28,820 bases of DNA, from contig DASQZW010000145.1 in NCBI GenBank assembly GCA_035638495.1, positions 1-28,820 of the forward strand, written 5' to 3'. The DNA is from CF-161 sp035638495 (GTDB taxonomy: Bacteria > Chloroflexota > Dormibacteria > Dormibacterales > Dormibacteraceae). Below the pieces are notes generated by a model. The model ran no database searches, was not told the DNA's origin, and was given only the letters and a program-made list of their open reading frames with translations. The position numbers and the translations under genes were made by a program. Below are positions 6,977-14,956 of this stretch, one piece after another. Positions within the stretch are counted from its first letter, which is position 1. Every line of letters starts with the position of its first letter.

Positions 6977-9451
6977 TCACGTCAGCCGCTGCCTCAGCTC
7001 GTAGAGCTTCTGCAGCGCCTCCAGCGGGCTGAGGCGGTCCAGCTCGATCGCGCTCAGCTCCTCGCGGATCGGGTCGTCCGGGGACACCAGCGGCAGCCCC
7101 AGCTGCTGCTCGACCGGCTCGAGCGGCCGCTGCCGCTCCAGCTCGCCGAGGATCTCGCGGGCGCGAGCGATCAGCTGCGGCGGCAGGCCGGCCAGCGCCG
7201 CCACGTGGATCCCGTACGAGCGGTCCGCGCCGCCCGGCACCACGCGGTGCTGGAAGCGGATGGTCCCGTCCTCCTCGACCACCTCGACTCGCTCGTTGCG
7301 CACCCGCGCCAGCTGGTCGGCGAGCGCCGTCAGCTCGTGGTAGTGCGTCGCGAACAGCGTCCGGCAGCCCAGGCGGGGCGCGTCGTGCAGGTGCTCGACC
7401 ACCGCCTGCGCGATCGACACGCCGTCGTACGTGGACGTCCCCCTCCCCACCTCGTCCAGCACGACCAGCGAGGCGCGCGTCGCGTGGTTGAGGATGTTCG
7501 CGGTCTCGATCATCTCGACCATGAACGTCGACATGCCCGCGGACAGGTCGTCGTGCGCGCCCACGCGCGTGAAGATCCGGTCCGCGACTCCGATCGAGGC
7601 GGCCGCCGCCGGCACCAGGCTCCCGCACTGCGCCAGCAGCACGATCAGTGCCACCTGCCGGAGGTAGGTCGACTTGCCGGCCATGTTGGGGCCGGTCAGC
7701 ACCACCACCTGCTCGGTGTCCGGGTCGAGCAGCGTGTCGTTCGCGACGAAGCGGTCGAATCCGACCGCGGCCTCGACCATTGGATGGCGCCCGGCCTCGA
7801 TCAGCAGGCGGAGGCCGGCGGTGACCTCGGGCCGCACCCAGCGCTGGTCCACCCCGGCCTCGGCGAGTGAGGCCAGCGCGTCGAGCTCGCCGACCGCCTC
7901 CGCGCAGGCGAGCAGGCCGGGCGCCGCGGCCGCCACCCGGCCCTGGAGCTGCCGCAGGATCTCCAGCTCCCGCGCGACCCGGTCCTGCTGCGCGTTGAGG
8001 ACGACCGCCTCACGCTCCTTGAGCTCGGGCGTCAGGTAGCGCTCGGCCCCGGTCAGCGTCTGCTTTCGGATGTAGTCGTCGGGGACCAGGCCCTGGTTGG
8101 CGTGGCTGACCTCGATGTAGTAGCCGAACACCCGGTTGTAGCCGACCTTCAGGCTCCTGATCCCGGTCCGGTCGCGCTCGGCAGCCTCCAGTCCGGAGAT
8201 CCACTCTCGGGCGGAGCGCGACGCCTCGTGCACGCCGTCCAGCTCCGCGTCGTAGCCGGGGCGGATCGCGCCGCCGTCGCGCATCACCGGCGGCGGGTCC
8301 TCGACCAGCGCGCGCGCCAGCTCGCGGGCCAGGTCGGGATCCGGCCGGACCGCCGCGGCGAGGTTCCGCACCAGCAGCGACTCGACGCCGGCGCTGGCCT
8401 CGACCACCCCCGGCAGCGCCTCCAGCGAGCGGCGCAGGGCCACCAGCTCACGCGGCGAGGCGAGGCCCTGGGCCGCGCGGGAGACCAGGCGCTCCAGGTC
8501 GCCGACCTCTCGCAGGGCGCCGCGCAGCTCCGCGCGGCGCCGCGAGGCCAGCTCGCCGACCGCTCCCAGCCGCAGCTCGATCGCCTCGACGTCGCGCAGG
8601 GGCGCCCACAGCCAGCGGCGCAGCCGGCGCGCCCCGATCGGCGTGCACGTCCGGTCCACCAGGTGCAGGAGCCCGGTCAGCTCCAGGTTGCGGGTGGTCG
8701 CGGCGTCGAGTTGCATCGTGGCGTCCGGCGAGTACGTGCGGACGCGGAACAGCCCGGGCTCGACGCGGACCTGGTTCTCCTCCAGGTACTCGAGCACGAC
8801 GCCGGCGGCGCCGACGGCCAGCGGCGCCTCCTCCGCACCGACCGAGGCGGCGAACGCGATGCCGAGCTGGTCACCCAGCCGGCGCCGGCCCCGCTCCGGG
8901 TCGAATCGGTACGCGTCGACGCCTGGCGGCTGGAGCAGCTCGGCCGGCGCCAGCCGGTCCACCTCCGCCTGCAGGCGGTCGACGGGGAGCTGGCACAGCA
9001 GCAGCTCGCCTGTCGACACGTCGCACGCGGCCAGGCCGCCCGTGGCGCCGCGCGCCCAGGCCGCGACGAGCCAGTTGGAGCGCGCCGGCTCCAGGTAGGC
9101 GTCGTCGACCACGGTGCCGGGCGTGAGCACGCGCGTGATCTCGCGCTTGACCAGCTGCTGGCCCGCAGCCTCCTCGACCTGGTCGCAGATCACCACCTTC
9201 CGGCCGGCGCGCAGCAGCTTGCCCACGTAGCCCTGCCAGGAGTGGTGGGGCACGCCGCACATCGGCTGCCGGCCGTCCTTCATGGGCCGAGAGGTCAGCG
9301 TCACGCCCATGATCGGCGCGGCCTCGACCGCGTCGTCGAAGAAGACCTCGTAGAAGTCGCCCATCCGGAAGAGGAGGATGGCGTCGGGGTGCCTGAGCTT
9401 GGCCGCCCAGTACTGCTTCATCGCCGGCGTGGTGGCGCCGGGCTGCGTCAC
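6977..9451 (-). CDS. mutS: DNA mismatch repair protein MutS
   Basis: Mismatch-recognition ATPase of 824 residues from a GTG at 9451 whose GTGA overlaps the miaB stop. The N-terminal mismatch-binding domain has the Phe-x-Glu wedge (Phe33-Tyr34-Glu35 in RMGDFYEVFFDD). The connector, lever and clamp regions follow (GYYIEVSHAN and QTLTGAERYLTPELKE lie in the core). The ABC-type ATPase carries Walker A GPNMAGKST at 587-595, a Walker B/signature segment VLDEVGRGTST and FATHYHEL. The C-terminus ends with a short helical region (LSPLEALQKLYELRQRL), as in the MutS1 clade. The frame stays open well upstream of this start, but that part is shadow of miaB. Coupled translation with miaB is likely. Confidence 0.96.
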   Translation of the reverse strand: MTQPGATTPAMKQYWAAKLRHPDAILLFRMGDFYEVFFDDAVEAAPIMGVTLTSRPMKDGRQPMCGVPHHSWQGYVGKLLRAGRKVVICDQVEEAAGQQLVKREITRVLTPGTVVDDAYLEPARSNWLVAAWARGATGGLAACDVSTGELLLCQLPVDRLQAEVDRLAPAELLQPPGVDAYRFDPERGRRRLGDQLGIAFAASVGAEEAPLAVGAAGVVLEYLEENQVRVEPGLFRVRTYSPDATMQLDAATTRNLELTGLLHLVDRTCTPIGARRLRRWLWAPLRDVEAIELRLGAVGELASRRRAELRGALREVGDLERLVSRAAQGLASPRELVALRRSLEALPGVVEASAGVESLLVRNLAAAVRPDPDLARELARALVEDPPPVMRDGGAIRPGYDAELDGVHEASRSAREWISGLEAAERDRTGIRSLKVGYNRVFGYYIEVSHANQGLVPDDYIRKQTLTGAERYLTPELKEREAVVLNAQQDRVARELEILRQLQGRVAAAAPGLLACAEAVGELDALASLAEAGVDQRWVRPEVTAGLRLLIEAGRHPMVEAAVGFDRFVANDTLLDPDTEQVVVLTGPNMAGKSTYLRQVALIVLLAQCGSLVPAAAASIGVADRIFTRVGAHDDLSAGMSTFMVEMIETANILNHATRASLVVLDEVGRGTSTYDGVSIAQAVVEHLHDAPRLGCRTLFATHYHELTALADQLARVRNERVEVVEEDGTIRFQHRVVPGGADRSYGIHVAALAGLPPQLIARAREILGELERQRPLEPVEQQLGLPLVSPDDPIREELSAIELDRLSPLEALQKLYELRQRLT

Positions 9452-10716
9452 GCCACCGCCAGCGGTCCGGCCAGCTGGCCGGCCGAAGACTCCTCCACGA
9501 GCACGCGGACCAGTTCGCCGGGATCGACCCGTGCTCGCCTCACCACGACACGCTTGCCCTGGCGGTTTCGTCCGAACGGCCGGCCGAGCTCGTCGCCGCC
9601 CTCCACCAGGACCTCGACCGTGCGGCCCAGCCAGCGCGCGGTCCGCCGCGCGGCGATCTGCCGCTGCAGGGCCAGGAGGTCGTTGATTCGCCGCCGCTTC
9701 TCCTCCGCCGGCACGTCGTCCGCCCAGCGCTCGCCGGCGTGCGTGCCCGGCCGCAGCGAGTACTGCGCCAGGTGCACGACGTCGAACTCGACCTCCTCCA
9801 GCAGCCGCCGCGTGTTGAGGAACTGCGCTTCCGTCTCGCCCGGGAAGCCCACGATCACGTCGGTGTAGAGGCCGAGGTCGGGCATCAGCCCGCGGGCTCG
9901 CCCGACGATCTCCCGGTACCGGTCGACCCGGTACCCGCGCGCCATCCGCTTCAGGACCACGTCGTCGCCGGACTGGACCGGCAGCTGCAGCTCGTGCGCG
10001 ACCACCGGCGACGCGGCCATCACGTCCAGCAGCTCCATCTCCAGGTCCTGCGGGTGCGACGTCATGAAGCGGACGCGCCGGAGGTCCGGGATCCGTTCGA
10101 CTTCGCGCACGAGCGCCGCCAGTCCGCCGGAGCCGCCGGGGTCGCGGTAGTCGTCGACGTTCTGGCCGAGCAGCACCACCTCGCGGGCGCCGTCCGCGAC
10201 CGCCTGCCGGCACTCCGCCAGCACGCGCGGCAGCGGCACGTGCACCTCGCGGCCGCGCACCTTCGGGACGATGCAGAACGTGCAGTTGTGGTCGCAGCCC
10301 TGGATCACGTTCACGTAGTGGCTGACGGCGGTGCGTCCGGCCGGGGGCAGCGGCTCGCCCATCGCGTAGTCGTAGCGCGCCTCCAGGTCGGCCAGGAACG
10401 GCTCGTACTCGCCGATCGGCACGACCGCGTCCAGGTGCGGGAACCGCTGCCGGAGCGCGTCGCCCTCCTTGCGCACGATGCAGCCGGTGACGGCGATCGT
10501 CCGGTCGGGTGTCTTCCAGCGCCGCAGCTCGTGCAGCTTGGAGTACACCTTGTCCTCGCTCGCCTGCCGCACGACGCAGGTGTTCAGGATGGCGACGTCG
10601 GCGCGTTCCAGGTCGGGCGCTTCCCGGTATCCCGCGGCCAGCAGCTGACGCGCGAGGCTCTCCGAGTCGGCCAGGTTCATCTGGCAGCCGATCGTCCAGA
10701 CGTGGAAGGTTCTCAC
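9448..10716 (-). CDS. miaB: tRNA-2-methylthio-N6-dimethylallyladenosine synthase MiaB
   Basis: Radical-SAM methylthiotransferase that converts i6A37 to ms2i6A37 in tRNA, the step after MiaA. It has 422 residues from a GTG at 10716 (M-RTFHVWTIGCQMN). The N-terminal domain carries the three auxiliary-cluster cysteines (IGCQMN, LNTCVVR, TGCIVRKE). The radical-SAM core has GCDHNCTFCIVP, the CX3CX2C motif, followed by VRGRE. A C-terminal TRAM domain (GRTVEVLVEG to ELVRVLVEE) binds tRNA. A GACGAGG-like site precedes the start. It overlaps mutS by 4 nt. MiaA and MiaB are on the same strand about 7 kb apart, separated by mutS, mutL and the regulatory module. Confidence 0.95.
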   Translation of the reverse strand: MRTFHVWTIGCQMNLADSESLARQLLAAGYREAPDLERADVAILNTCVVRQASEDKVYSKLHELRRWKTPDRTIAVTGCIVRKEGDALRQRFPHLDAVVPIGEYEPFLADLEARYDYAMGEPLPPAGRTAVSHYVNVIQGCDHNCTFCIVPKVRGREVHVPLPRVLAECRQAVADGAREVVLLGQNVDDYRDPGGSGGLAALVREVERIPDLRRVRFMTSHPQDLEMELLDVMAASPVVAHELQLPVQSGDDVVLKRMARGYRVDRYREIVGRARGLMPDLGLYTDVIVGFPGETEAQFLNTRRLLEEVEFDVVHLAQYSLRPGTHAGERWADDVPAEEKRRRINDLLALQRQIAARRTARWLGRTVEVLVEGGDELGRPFGRNRQGKRVVVRRARVDPGELVRVLVEESSAGQLAGPLAVA

Positions 10717-10774
10717 GGCCTCGTCCCGCGCCCAGGATAGCCAGGAAGCCCGCGGGGCTGCCGCCCGCGCCGGG

Positions 10775-11080
10775 TCAGCGGACCTCCACCTGCAGCCGGA
10801 TGCCGGTACGCTCCTCGCCGTCGATCGAGATGTCGATGAACGACGGGATGCACACGATGTCGATGCCACCCGGAGCGACGTACCCGCGCGAGATCGCGAT
10901 GGCCTTCACCGCCTGGTTGATCGCCCCCGCGCCGATCGCCTGTACCTCGACCCGCCCGTGGTTCCTGATCACCCCGGCGATGGCGCCAGCGACCGCCACC
11001 GGCTTCGAGGTTGCCGATACCTTGAGCACCTCCACCGGTGTGCGCCCCTCCCCGGTCATTACTGGAACAACCCCCGTCAC
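10775..11080 (-). CDS. spoVS: Stage V sporulation protein S (SpoVS) family protein
   Basis: Small Alba-like protein of the SpoVS family, here 101 residues. The core EVLKVSATSKPVAVAGAIAG, then EVQAIGAGAINQAVKAIAIS, then FIDISIDGEERTGI is highly characteristic. In Bacillus SpoVS affects septation and spore coat assembly, but the family is widespread in non-sporulating lineages and is probably a nucleic-acid or RNA-associated protein. The start is uncertain. The GTG at 11080 overlaps the ymdB stop as GTGA, a coupling used repeatedly in this window, while the ATG at 11059 would give 94 residues. It lies in the known neighbourhood of rny, ymdB and miaB. Confidence 0.93.
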   Translation of the reverse strand: MTGVVPVMTGEGRTPVEVLKVSATSKPVAVAGAIAGVIRNHGRVEVQAIGAGAINQAVKAIAISRGYVAPGGIDIVCIPSFIDISIDGEERTGIRLQVEVR

Positions 11081-11877
11081 GTGTGTTCTCGATCGATGCG
11101 TTGAATTGATGTGGCCCGTCCAGAGCGCCTGCTAATCGTAACCAGTACCGAGTTGAATGTCACGACACCCGATGCGGTCTCGAACCGGTGCGGCATGCCG
11201 GTGAGGAAACGGCGCAGCGCGGCCTCCTTCTGCACACCGATCACGCCGTCGCGCGGGCCGACCATCCCGACGTCGGTGACGTAGGCCGTGCCGCCCGGGA
11301 GCACGCGCGCGTCCGCGGTCGCGATGTGCGTGTGGGTTCCGACCACCGCGCTGGCGCGACCGGCCAGGTACCAGCCCATCGCGGTCTTCTCAGAGGTGGC
11401 CTCCGCGTGCATGTCGCAGAACACGACCTTCGGGCCGCGATTCGCCGCCAGGACCTCGTCCGCGGCGCGAAACGGGTCGTCCAGGTCGGGCAGGAAGATG
11501 CGGCCCTGGAGGTTCATCACGAGCACCTCCTCGCCGTCCGCCTCCAGCACCACCGCGCCAACGCCCGGCGCGCCCGGCGGGTAGTTGTAGGGCCGCAGGA
11601 CGCGATCGACCTGCGCGATCTCGTCGACGAACTGCTTCTGGTCCCACACGTGGTTCCCGGTCGTGATGAGGTCGGCGCCGGCACCGATCAGCTCCCTCGC
11701 TGTCGCGGCGGTGATGCCGAAACCGCCGGCGGAGTTCTCGCCGTTGACGATCGTCAGGTGCGGCTCCAGCTCGGCCTGGAGCGCGGGCAGCATGGCCGCG
11801 ACGGCCGCCCTCCCGGGCCTGCCGACCACGTCGGCAACGAAGAGGATCCGGAATTGATCGGCGCCGTCGCTCGTCAT
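11077..11877 (-). CDS. ymdB: YmdB-family metallophosphoesterase
   Basis: Predicted dinuclear-metal phosphodiesterase of 266 residues; YmdB of Bacillus hydrolyses 2',3'-cyclic nucleotides and affects biofilm and motility. Metal-binding motifs are visible in order: FVADVVGRPGR, VNGENSAGG, TTGNHVWDQ, CDMHAEATSEK, VVGTHTHI and TDVGMVGP. It follows rny, its usual partner, but a canonical intrinsic terminator sits between the two, so it may need its own promoter or read-through. No strong ribosome-binding site is visible before the ATG. It overlaps spoVS by 4 nt if that gene uses its GTG. Confidence 0.94.
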   Translation of the reverse strand: MTSDGADQFRILFVADVVGRPGRAAVAAMLPALQAELEPHLTIVNGENSAGGFGITAATARELIGAGADLITTGNHVWDQKQFVDEIAQVDRVLRPYNYPPGAPGVGAVVLEADGEEVLVMNLQGRIFLPDLDDPFRAADEVLAANRGPKVVFCDMHAEATSEKTAMGWYLAGRASAVVGTHTHIATADARVLPGGTAYVTDVGMVGPRDGVIGVQKEAALRRFLTGMPHRFETASGVVTFNSVLVTISRRSGRATSIQRIDREHT

Positions 11878-11896
11878 CGGGGCATTAAGGAAAGCA

Positions 11897-11929
11897 CAAA
11901 AGAAAAGGCCGGCCCCGCGGGGGCCGGCC
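11897..11929 (-). terminator. Intrinsic terminator after rny
   Basis: On the minus strand a perfect 10-bp GC stem (GGCCGGCCCC and its complement at 11907-11916 and 11920-11929, 3-nt loop) is followed directly by TTTTCTTTT. This is the only textbook intrinsic terminator seen in the window. It lies 8 nt after the rny stop and before ymdB, so it should end or attenuate the rny transcript. Confidence 0.9.
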
Positions 11930-11936
11930 TCGTTGG

Positions 11937-13478
11937 CTATTTGGCGTACTCGACCGCCCGGGTCTCCCGGACGACCGTGACCCGGATCTGGCCCGGGTAA
12001 CTCAGCTCGCTCTCGATTCGCTTGGCGATGTCGCGAGCCATGAGCTGTGCGGATGTATCGTCCACCTGCTCCGGCCGGACGAGGATGCGCACCTCGCGGC
12101 CGGCCTGGATCGCGTACGACTGCTGCACTCCCTGAAAGGAGTTCGCAATCTGTTCGAGCTTCTCGAGGCGCTTGATGTATGCGTCGAGCGTCTCGCGCCG
12201 CGCGCCCGGCCGTGCGGCCGAGATCGCGTCGGCGGCGATCAGCAGGAACGCCTCGATGGTGTGCGGCTCCTCGTCGTAGTGGTGCGCGCGAACCGCGTGC
12301 ACCACTGGAGCGGGGACGCCGTGGCGCTGGACCAGGTCCGCCCCGATCACGGCATGCGAACCCTCGATCTCGTGGTCGATGGCCTTGCCGATGTCGTGGA
12401 GCAGGCCCGCCATCTTGGCGATCCTGACGTCCGCTCCGATCTCCGCGGCCATGGTGGCCGCCAGGTAGGCGACCTCTTTGGAGTGACTGAGGACCTGCTG
12501 TCCGTAGCTGGTACGGAACCGGAGCACGCCCAGGCTGCGGACGATCTCCGGATGAAGGCCCTGGAGGCCGACCTCCAGGACCGCAGCCTCACCCTCTTCC
12601 TTGATACGCTGCAGGACCTCCTGCCGCGCCTTGGCGACGGTCTCCTCGATGCGAGCGGGATGGATCCGCCCGTCCACGATCAGCTTGTTGAGCGCCGTCC
12701 TGGCCACCTCGCGGCGGACCGGGTCGAAGCCGCTGATCACGATGGCCTCGGGGGTGTCGTCGATGATGAGGTCGATCCCGGTCGCCTGCTGGAGCGCGCG
12801 GATGTTGCGGCCCTCGCGACCGATGATGCGGCCCTTGATCTCCTCGTTCGGAAGCGGCAGCACCGAGACGGACGTCTCGGCGGTCTGGTCGGCTGCGACT
12901 CGCTGGATCGCCTCGGTCACGATGGCGCGGGCACGTCGCTCGCTCTCGTCGCGAGCTGCCAGCTCGGCCTCCCTGACACGTCGGGCGATCTCGTTGCGCA
13001 GGTCCTGCTCGACCTGTCCGATGAGGATGTTCTGTGCTTCCTGGCGGGTCATGCTCGCGACCCGCTCCAACTCTCTGAGCTGCTGTCTGACGGCGTCCTC
13101 GAGCTCCGCCCGGAGCTCGTCGATGGCTCGCTCGCGGTCGCCGATCGCCTGCTCGCGACGGCCGACCTCCTCGACCCGGCGCTCCAGGTTCTCCTCTTTC
13201 TGGTGGAGGCGGCGCTGCGTCTGCTGCGCCTGCGTCCTGGTTTCTCGCGCCTCGTCGTCGGCCTGGGTGCGGATCCTGACCGCCTCCTCCTTGGCCTCCA
13301 GCACGCGTTCCTTGGCCTGGCTCTCGATCTCTGCGAGACGCTGCTGAGCCTTCGTCTCCACTTCCAGCAGGTCGGTGCGCTGCTGTCGCTGGATGAGGCC
13401 CCAGGCAACGAGGAACACGACGCCGCCACTGAGGATCGCGGTGACCACCAACAGCAGCAGAAGGACGTATACGGGCAT
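11937..13478 (-). CDS. rny: Ribonuclease Y
   Basis: Membrane-anchored endoribonuclease that initiates mRNA decay, 513 residues. An N-terminal transmembrane helix (MPVYVLLLLLVVTAILSGG onward) leads into a long charged coiled coil (about residues 25-185). A KH domain follows (EEIKGRIIGREGRNIRALQ), then an HD phosphodiesterase domain with HDIGKAIDHE and a later AVRAHHYDEE. The start is the ATG at 13478: AGAGGTGA lies 7 nt upstream as a strong Shine-Dalgarno, and the GTG at 13490 is part of that site and not a start. A good promoter lies at 13615-13643 and a terminator follows the gene, so rny looks like its own transcription unit. Confidence 0.96.
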   Translation of the reverse strand: MPVYVLLLLLVVTAILSGGVVFLVAWGLIQRQQRTDLLEVETKAQQRLAEIESQAKERVLEAKEEAVRIRTQADDEARETRTQAQQTQRRLHQKEENLERRVEEVGRREQAIGDRERAIDELRAELEDAVRQQLRELERVASMTRQEAQNILIGQVEQDLRNEIARRVREAELAARDESERRARAIVTEAIQRVAADQTAETSVSVLPLPNEEIKGRIIGREGRNIRALQQATGIDLIIDDTPEAIVISGFDPVRREVARTALNKLIVDGRIHPARIEETVAKARQEVLQRIKEEGEAAVLEVGLQGLHPEIVRSLGVLRFRTSYGQQVLSHSKEVAYLAATMAAEIGADVRIAKMAGLLHDIGKAIDHEIEGSHAVIGADLVQRHGVPAPVVHAVRAHHYDEEPHTIEAFLLIAADAISAARPGARRETLDAYIKRLEKLEQIANSFQGVQQSYAIQAGREVRILVRPEQVDDTSAQLMARDIAKRIESELSYPGQIRVTVVRETRAVEYAK

Positions 13479-13614
13479 TCGTTGGTTCACCTCTTTATTC
13501 GGTTGTGAAGGTGCTGAACCAGAAACGAGGCATGACCGCCTCGTGGTGGGTCAGGACGACTTCTCTTTCGGCTTGCTCCGCGCGGCTCTCGCGCGCGAGC
13601 AGGCTCAAAGTCGG

Positions 13615-13643
13615 ATTTTAAGGCCGGCCGAGAGCGCTGGCAA
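13615..13643 (-). promoter_or_regulatory. Probable housekeeping promoter of rny
   Basis: Reading the minus strand, TTGCCA (13643-13638), a 17-nt spacer and TAAAAT (13620-13615) form a good sigma-70-type promoter, leaving a leader of about 130 nt before the rny ATG. This lies in the 346-bp gap 13479-13824 between rny and the membrane-protein gene. I see no gene or RNA in the rest of that gap. A perfect TTGACA at 13666-13671, farther upstream on the same strand, has no matching -10. Confidence 0.6.
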
Positions 13644-13824
13644 TCGATGCCAGATCCGCTGTCAAGACCTTTTGTCGCCGCCGTACAGGGCCACGATCGC
13701 GCGCGCGGATTCGCATACCGCGCCGCAGGTTCGCCGGCGTCAGCACCGGCGACCACCCGTCCCCGGCCGTGCTGCGGGCTCGTCCCCGACGTCGCGGGCC
13801 GGGAGGGAGCGATCCGGCGGCCGG

Positions 13825-14205
13825 CTACGCGGCGGCAGCCGGTGCGGCGCGCTTGATGCGCTGCCCGAGGCCCTCGGCCTGCGCGATGGCGGACACGCCC
13901 ACGAGCAGGTGCAGCACCTGGATCACCCAGTGCGCGTCGCCCGTCAGGATCTGGCCCTGGGTCAACCCCAGGACCACGACCAGCAGGCCCCAGAGGAACG
14001 CCAGGAGGACGAGCCCCGGCGCGACGCCCGAGCGGGCGCCGATCAACGCGAGGATCCACAGCCCCACGACCAGCAGCAGACCCGAGACGATGTGGACGGG
14101 CAACAGGGTCAGCAGGTTGCCCGTCCAGAACAGCAGGCCGAGCACGATCTGGATCAGCCCCGTGATGCGGACGAGCCACTGAGCGACGGTGGCGGCGGTT
14201 CTCAT
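13825..14205 (-). CDS. Small four-helix membrane protein, unknown function
   Basis: A 126-residue hydrophobic protein with four predicted transmembrane helices, about residues 10-29, 31-52, 60-83 and 92-113. It has a short basic N-terminus and a C-terminal tail GQRIKRAAPAAAA. No catalytic or binding motif is visible and I do not recognise the family. It lies 82 bp after the NarL-type response regulator on the same strand and could be cotranscribed. That gap has a 9-bp inverted repeat (GCGTAGGCG at 14214-14222 and its complement at 14285-14293) of unknown meaning. No Shine-Dalgarno sequence is obvious. It is not part of the usual rny-recX neighbourhood. Confidence 0.75.
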   Translation of the reverse strand: MRTAATVAQWLVRITGLIQIVLGLLFWTGNLLTLLPVHIVSGLLLVVGLWILALIGARSGVAPGLVLLAFLWGLLVVVLGLTQGQILTGDAHWVIQVLHLLVGVSAIAQAEGLGQRIKRAAPAAAA

Positions 14206-14287
14206 GGGCGGAAGCGTAGGCGGTAGGCCACTGGGGCGTCGTCAGCGGCCGGACGTGAACTCGGCTGCGCGCCCCGACGCAGGTCGC

Positions 14288-14956
14288 CTACGCGCGTCGT
14301 GGAGGCGCGGCCAGCCCCGACTGGAACGCCAGGACGACCAGCTGGGCGCGGTCGCGTGCGTCCAGCTTGGCCATTGCCCGCCCCACATGGGTCCGGATCG
14401 TCGCCGGGCTGACCACGAGACGCTCCGCGATCTCGTCGTTGGAGAGGCCCTCGGCGACCAGGCCGACGACCTCGCGCTCCCGCTCGGTCAGCGGGTCCAG
14501 GCTGGGGCCGCGCGCCAGCGCCGGCGCGGGCCGGCCCGCGAACTCCGCGATGACCCGGCGCGTCACCGCCGGCGACAGCAGCGACTCGCCGGCGGCCACC
14601 ACCCGGATCGCGCGCAGGATGTCGGCCGGCTCGGAGTCCTTGATGAGAAAGCCGCTGGCCCCGGCGCGGAGCGCCTCGAAGACGTACTCGTCGAGCTCGA
14701 ACGTGGTCAGCACCACGACGCGCGTGCCGGCCAGATCCGGCTCCGCCGCCATCGTCCGCAGCGCTTCCAGGCCGTCCATCACGGGCATCCGCACGTCCAT
14801 CAGGACCACGTCGGGCCGGGTTTCGCGGATCAGCGCCAGCGCCTGCCGGCCGTCCGCCGCCTCGCCGACGAGCTCCAGGTCGTCCTCCGTCTCGAGCAGG
14901 ACCCGGAGGCCCAGCCGCACCAGCGCCTGGTCGTCGGCGACGGCGACCCGGATCAC
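14288..14956 (-). CDS. NarL/LuxR-family response regulator
   Basis: DNA-binding response regulator of 222 residues. The receiver domain has Asp8 and Asp9, phosphoacceptor Asp54 in LMDVRMPVMDG, a TT pair in VVLTTFELDEYV and Lys in FLIKDSEP. A C-terminal LuxR-type helix-turn-helix (about 155-212) includes PLTEREREVVGLVAEGLSND and PATIRTHVGRAMAKL. The GTG at 14956 overlaps the stop of the partner kinase gene as GTGA. The kinase promoter region carries four spaced GTACGC/GCGTAC-like half-sites at 16145-16184 that this protein could bind. The output genes are not known. Confidence 0.95.
   Translation of the reverse strand: MIRVAVADDQALVRLGLRVLLETEDDLELVGEAADGRQALALIRETRPDVVLMDVRMPVMDGLEALRTMAAEPDLAGTRVVVLTTFELDEYVFEALRAGASGFLIKDSEPADILRAIRVVAAGESLLSPAVTRRVIAEFAGRPAPALARGPSLDPLTEREREVVGLVAEGLSNDEIAERLVVSPATIRTHVGRAMAKLDARDRAQLVVLAFQSGLAAPPRRA

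Noticed and set aside
13488..13490. GTG at 13490 as the rny start
   Set aside because: It is embedded in the AGAGGTGA ribosome-binding site that serves the ATG at 13478.
13666..13671. Perfect TTGACA on the minus strand upstream of rny
   Set aside because: The only good -10 (TAAAAT at 13620-13615) is too far away; the TTGCCA at 13643-13638 has the correct 17-nt spacing instead.
13479..13824. Possible tRNA or small RNA in the rny upstream gap
   Set aside because: No cloverleaf, no T-loop GGTTCGA-like sequence and no conserved RNA fold could be found; only the rny promoter is supported.
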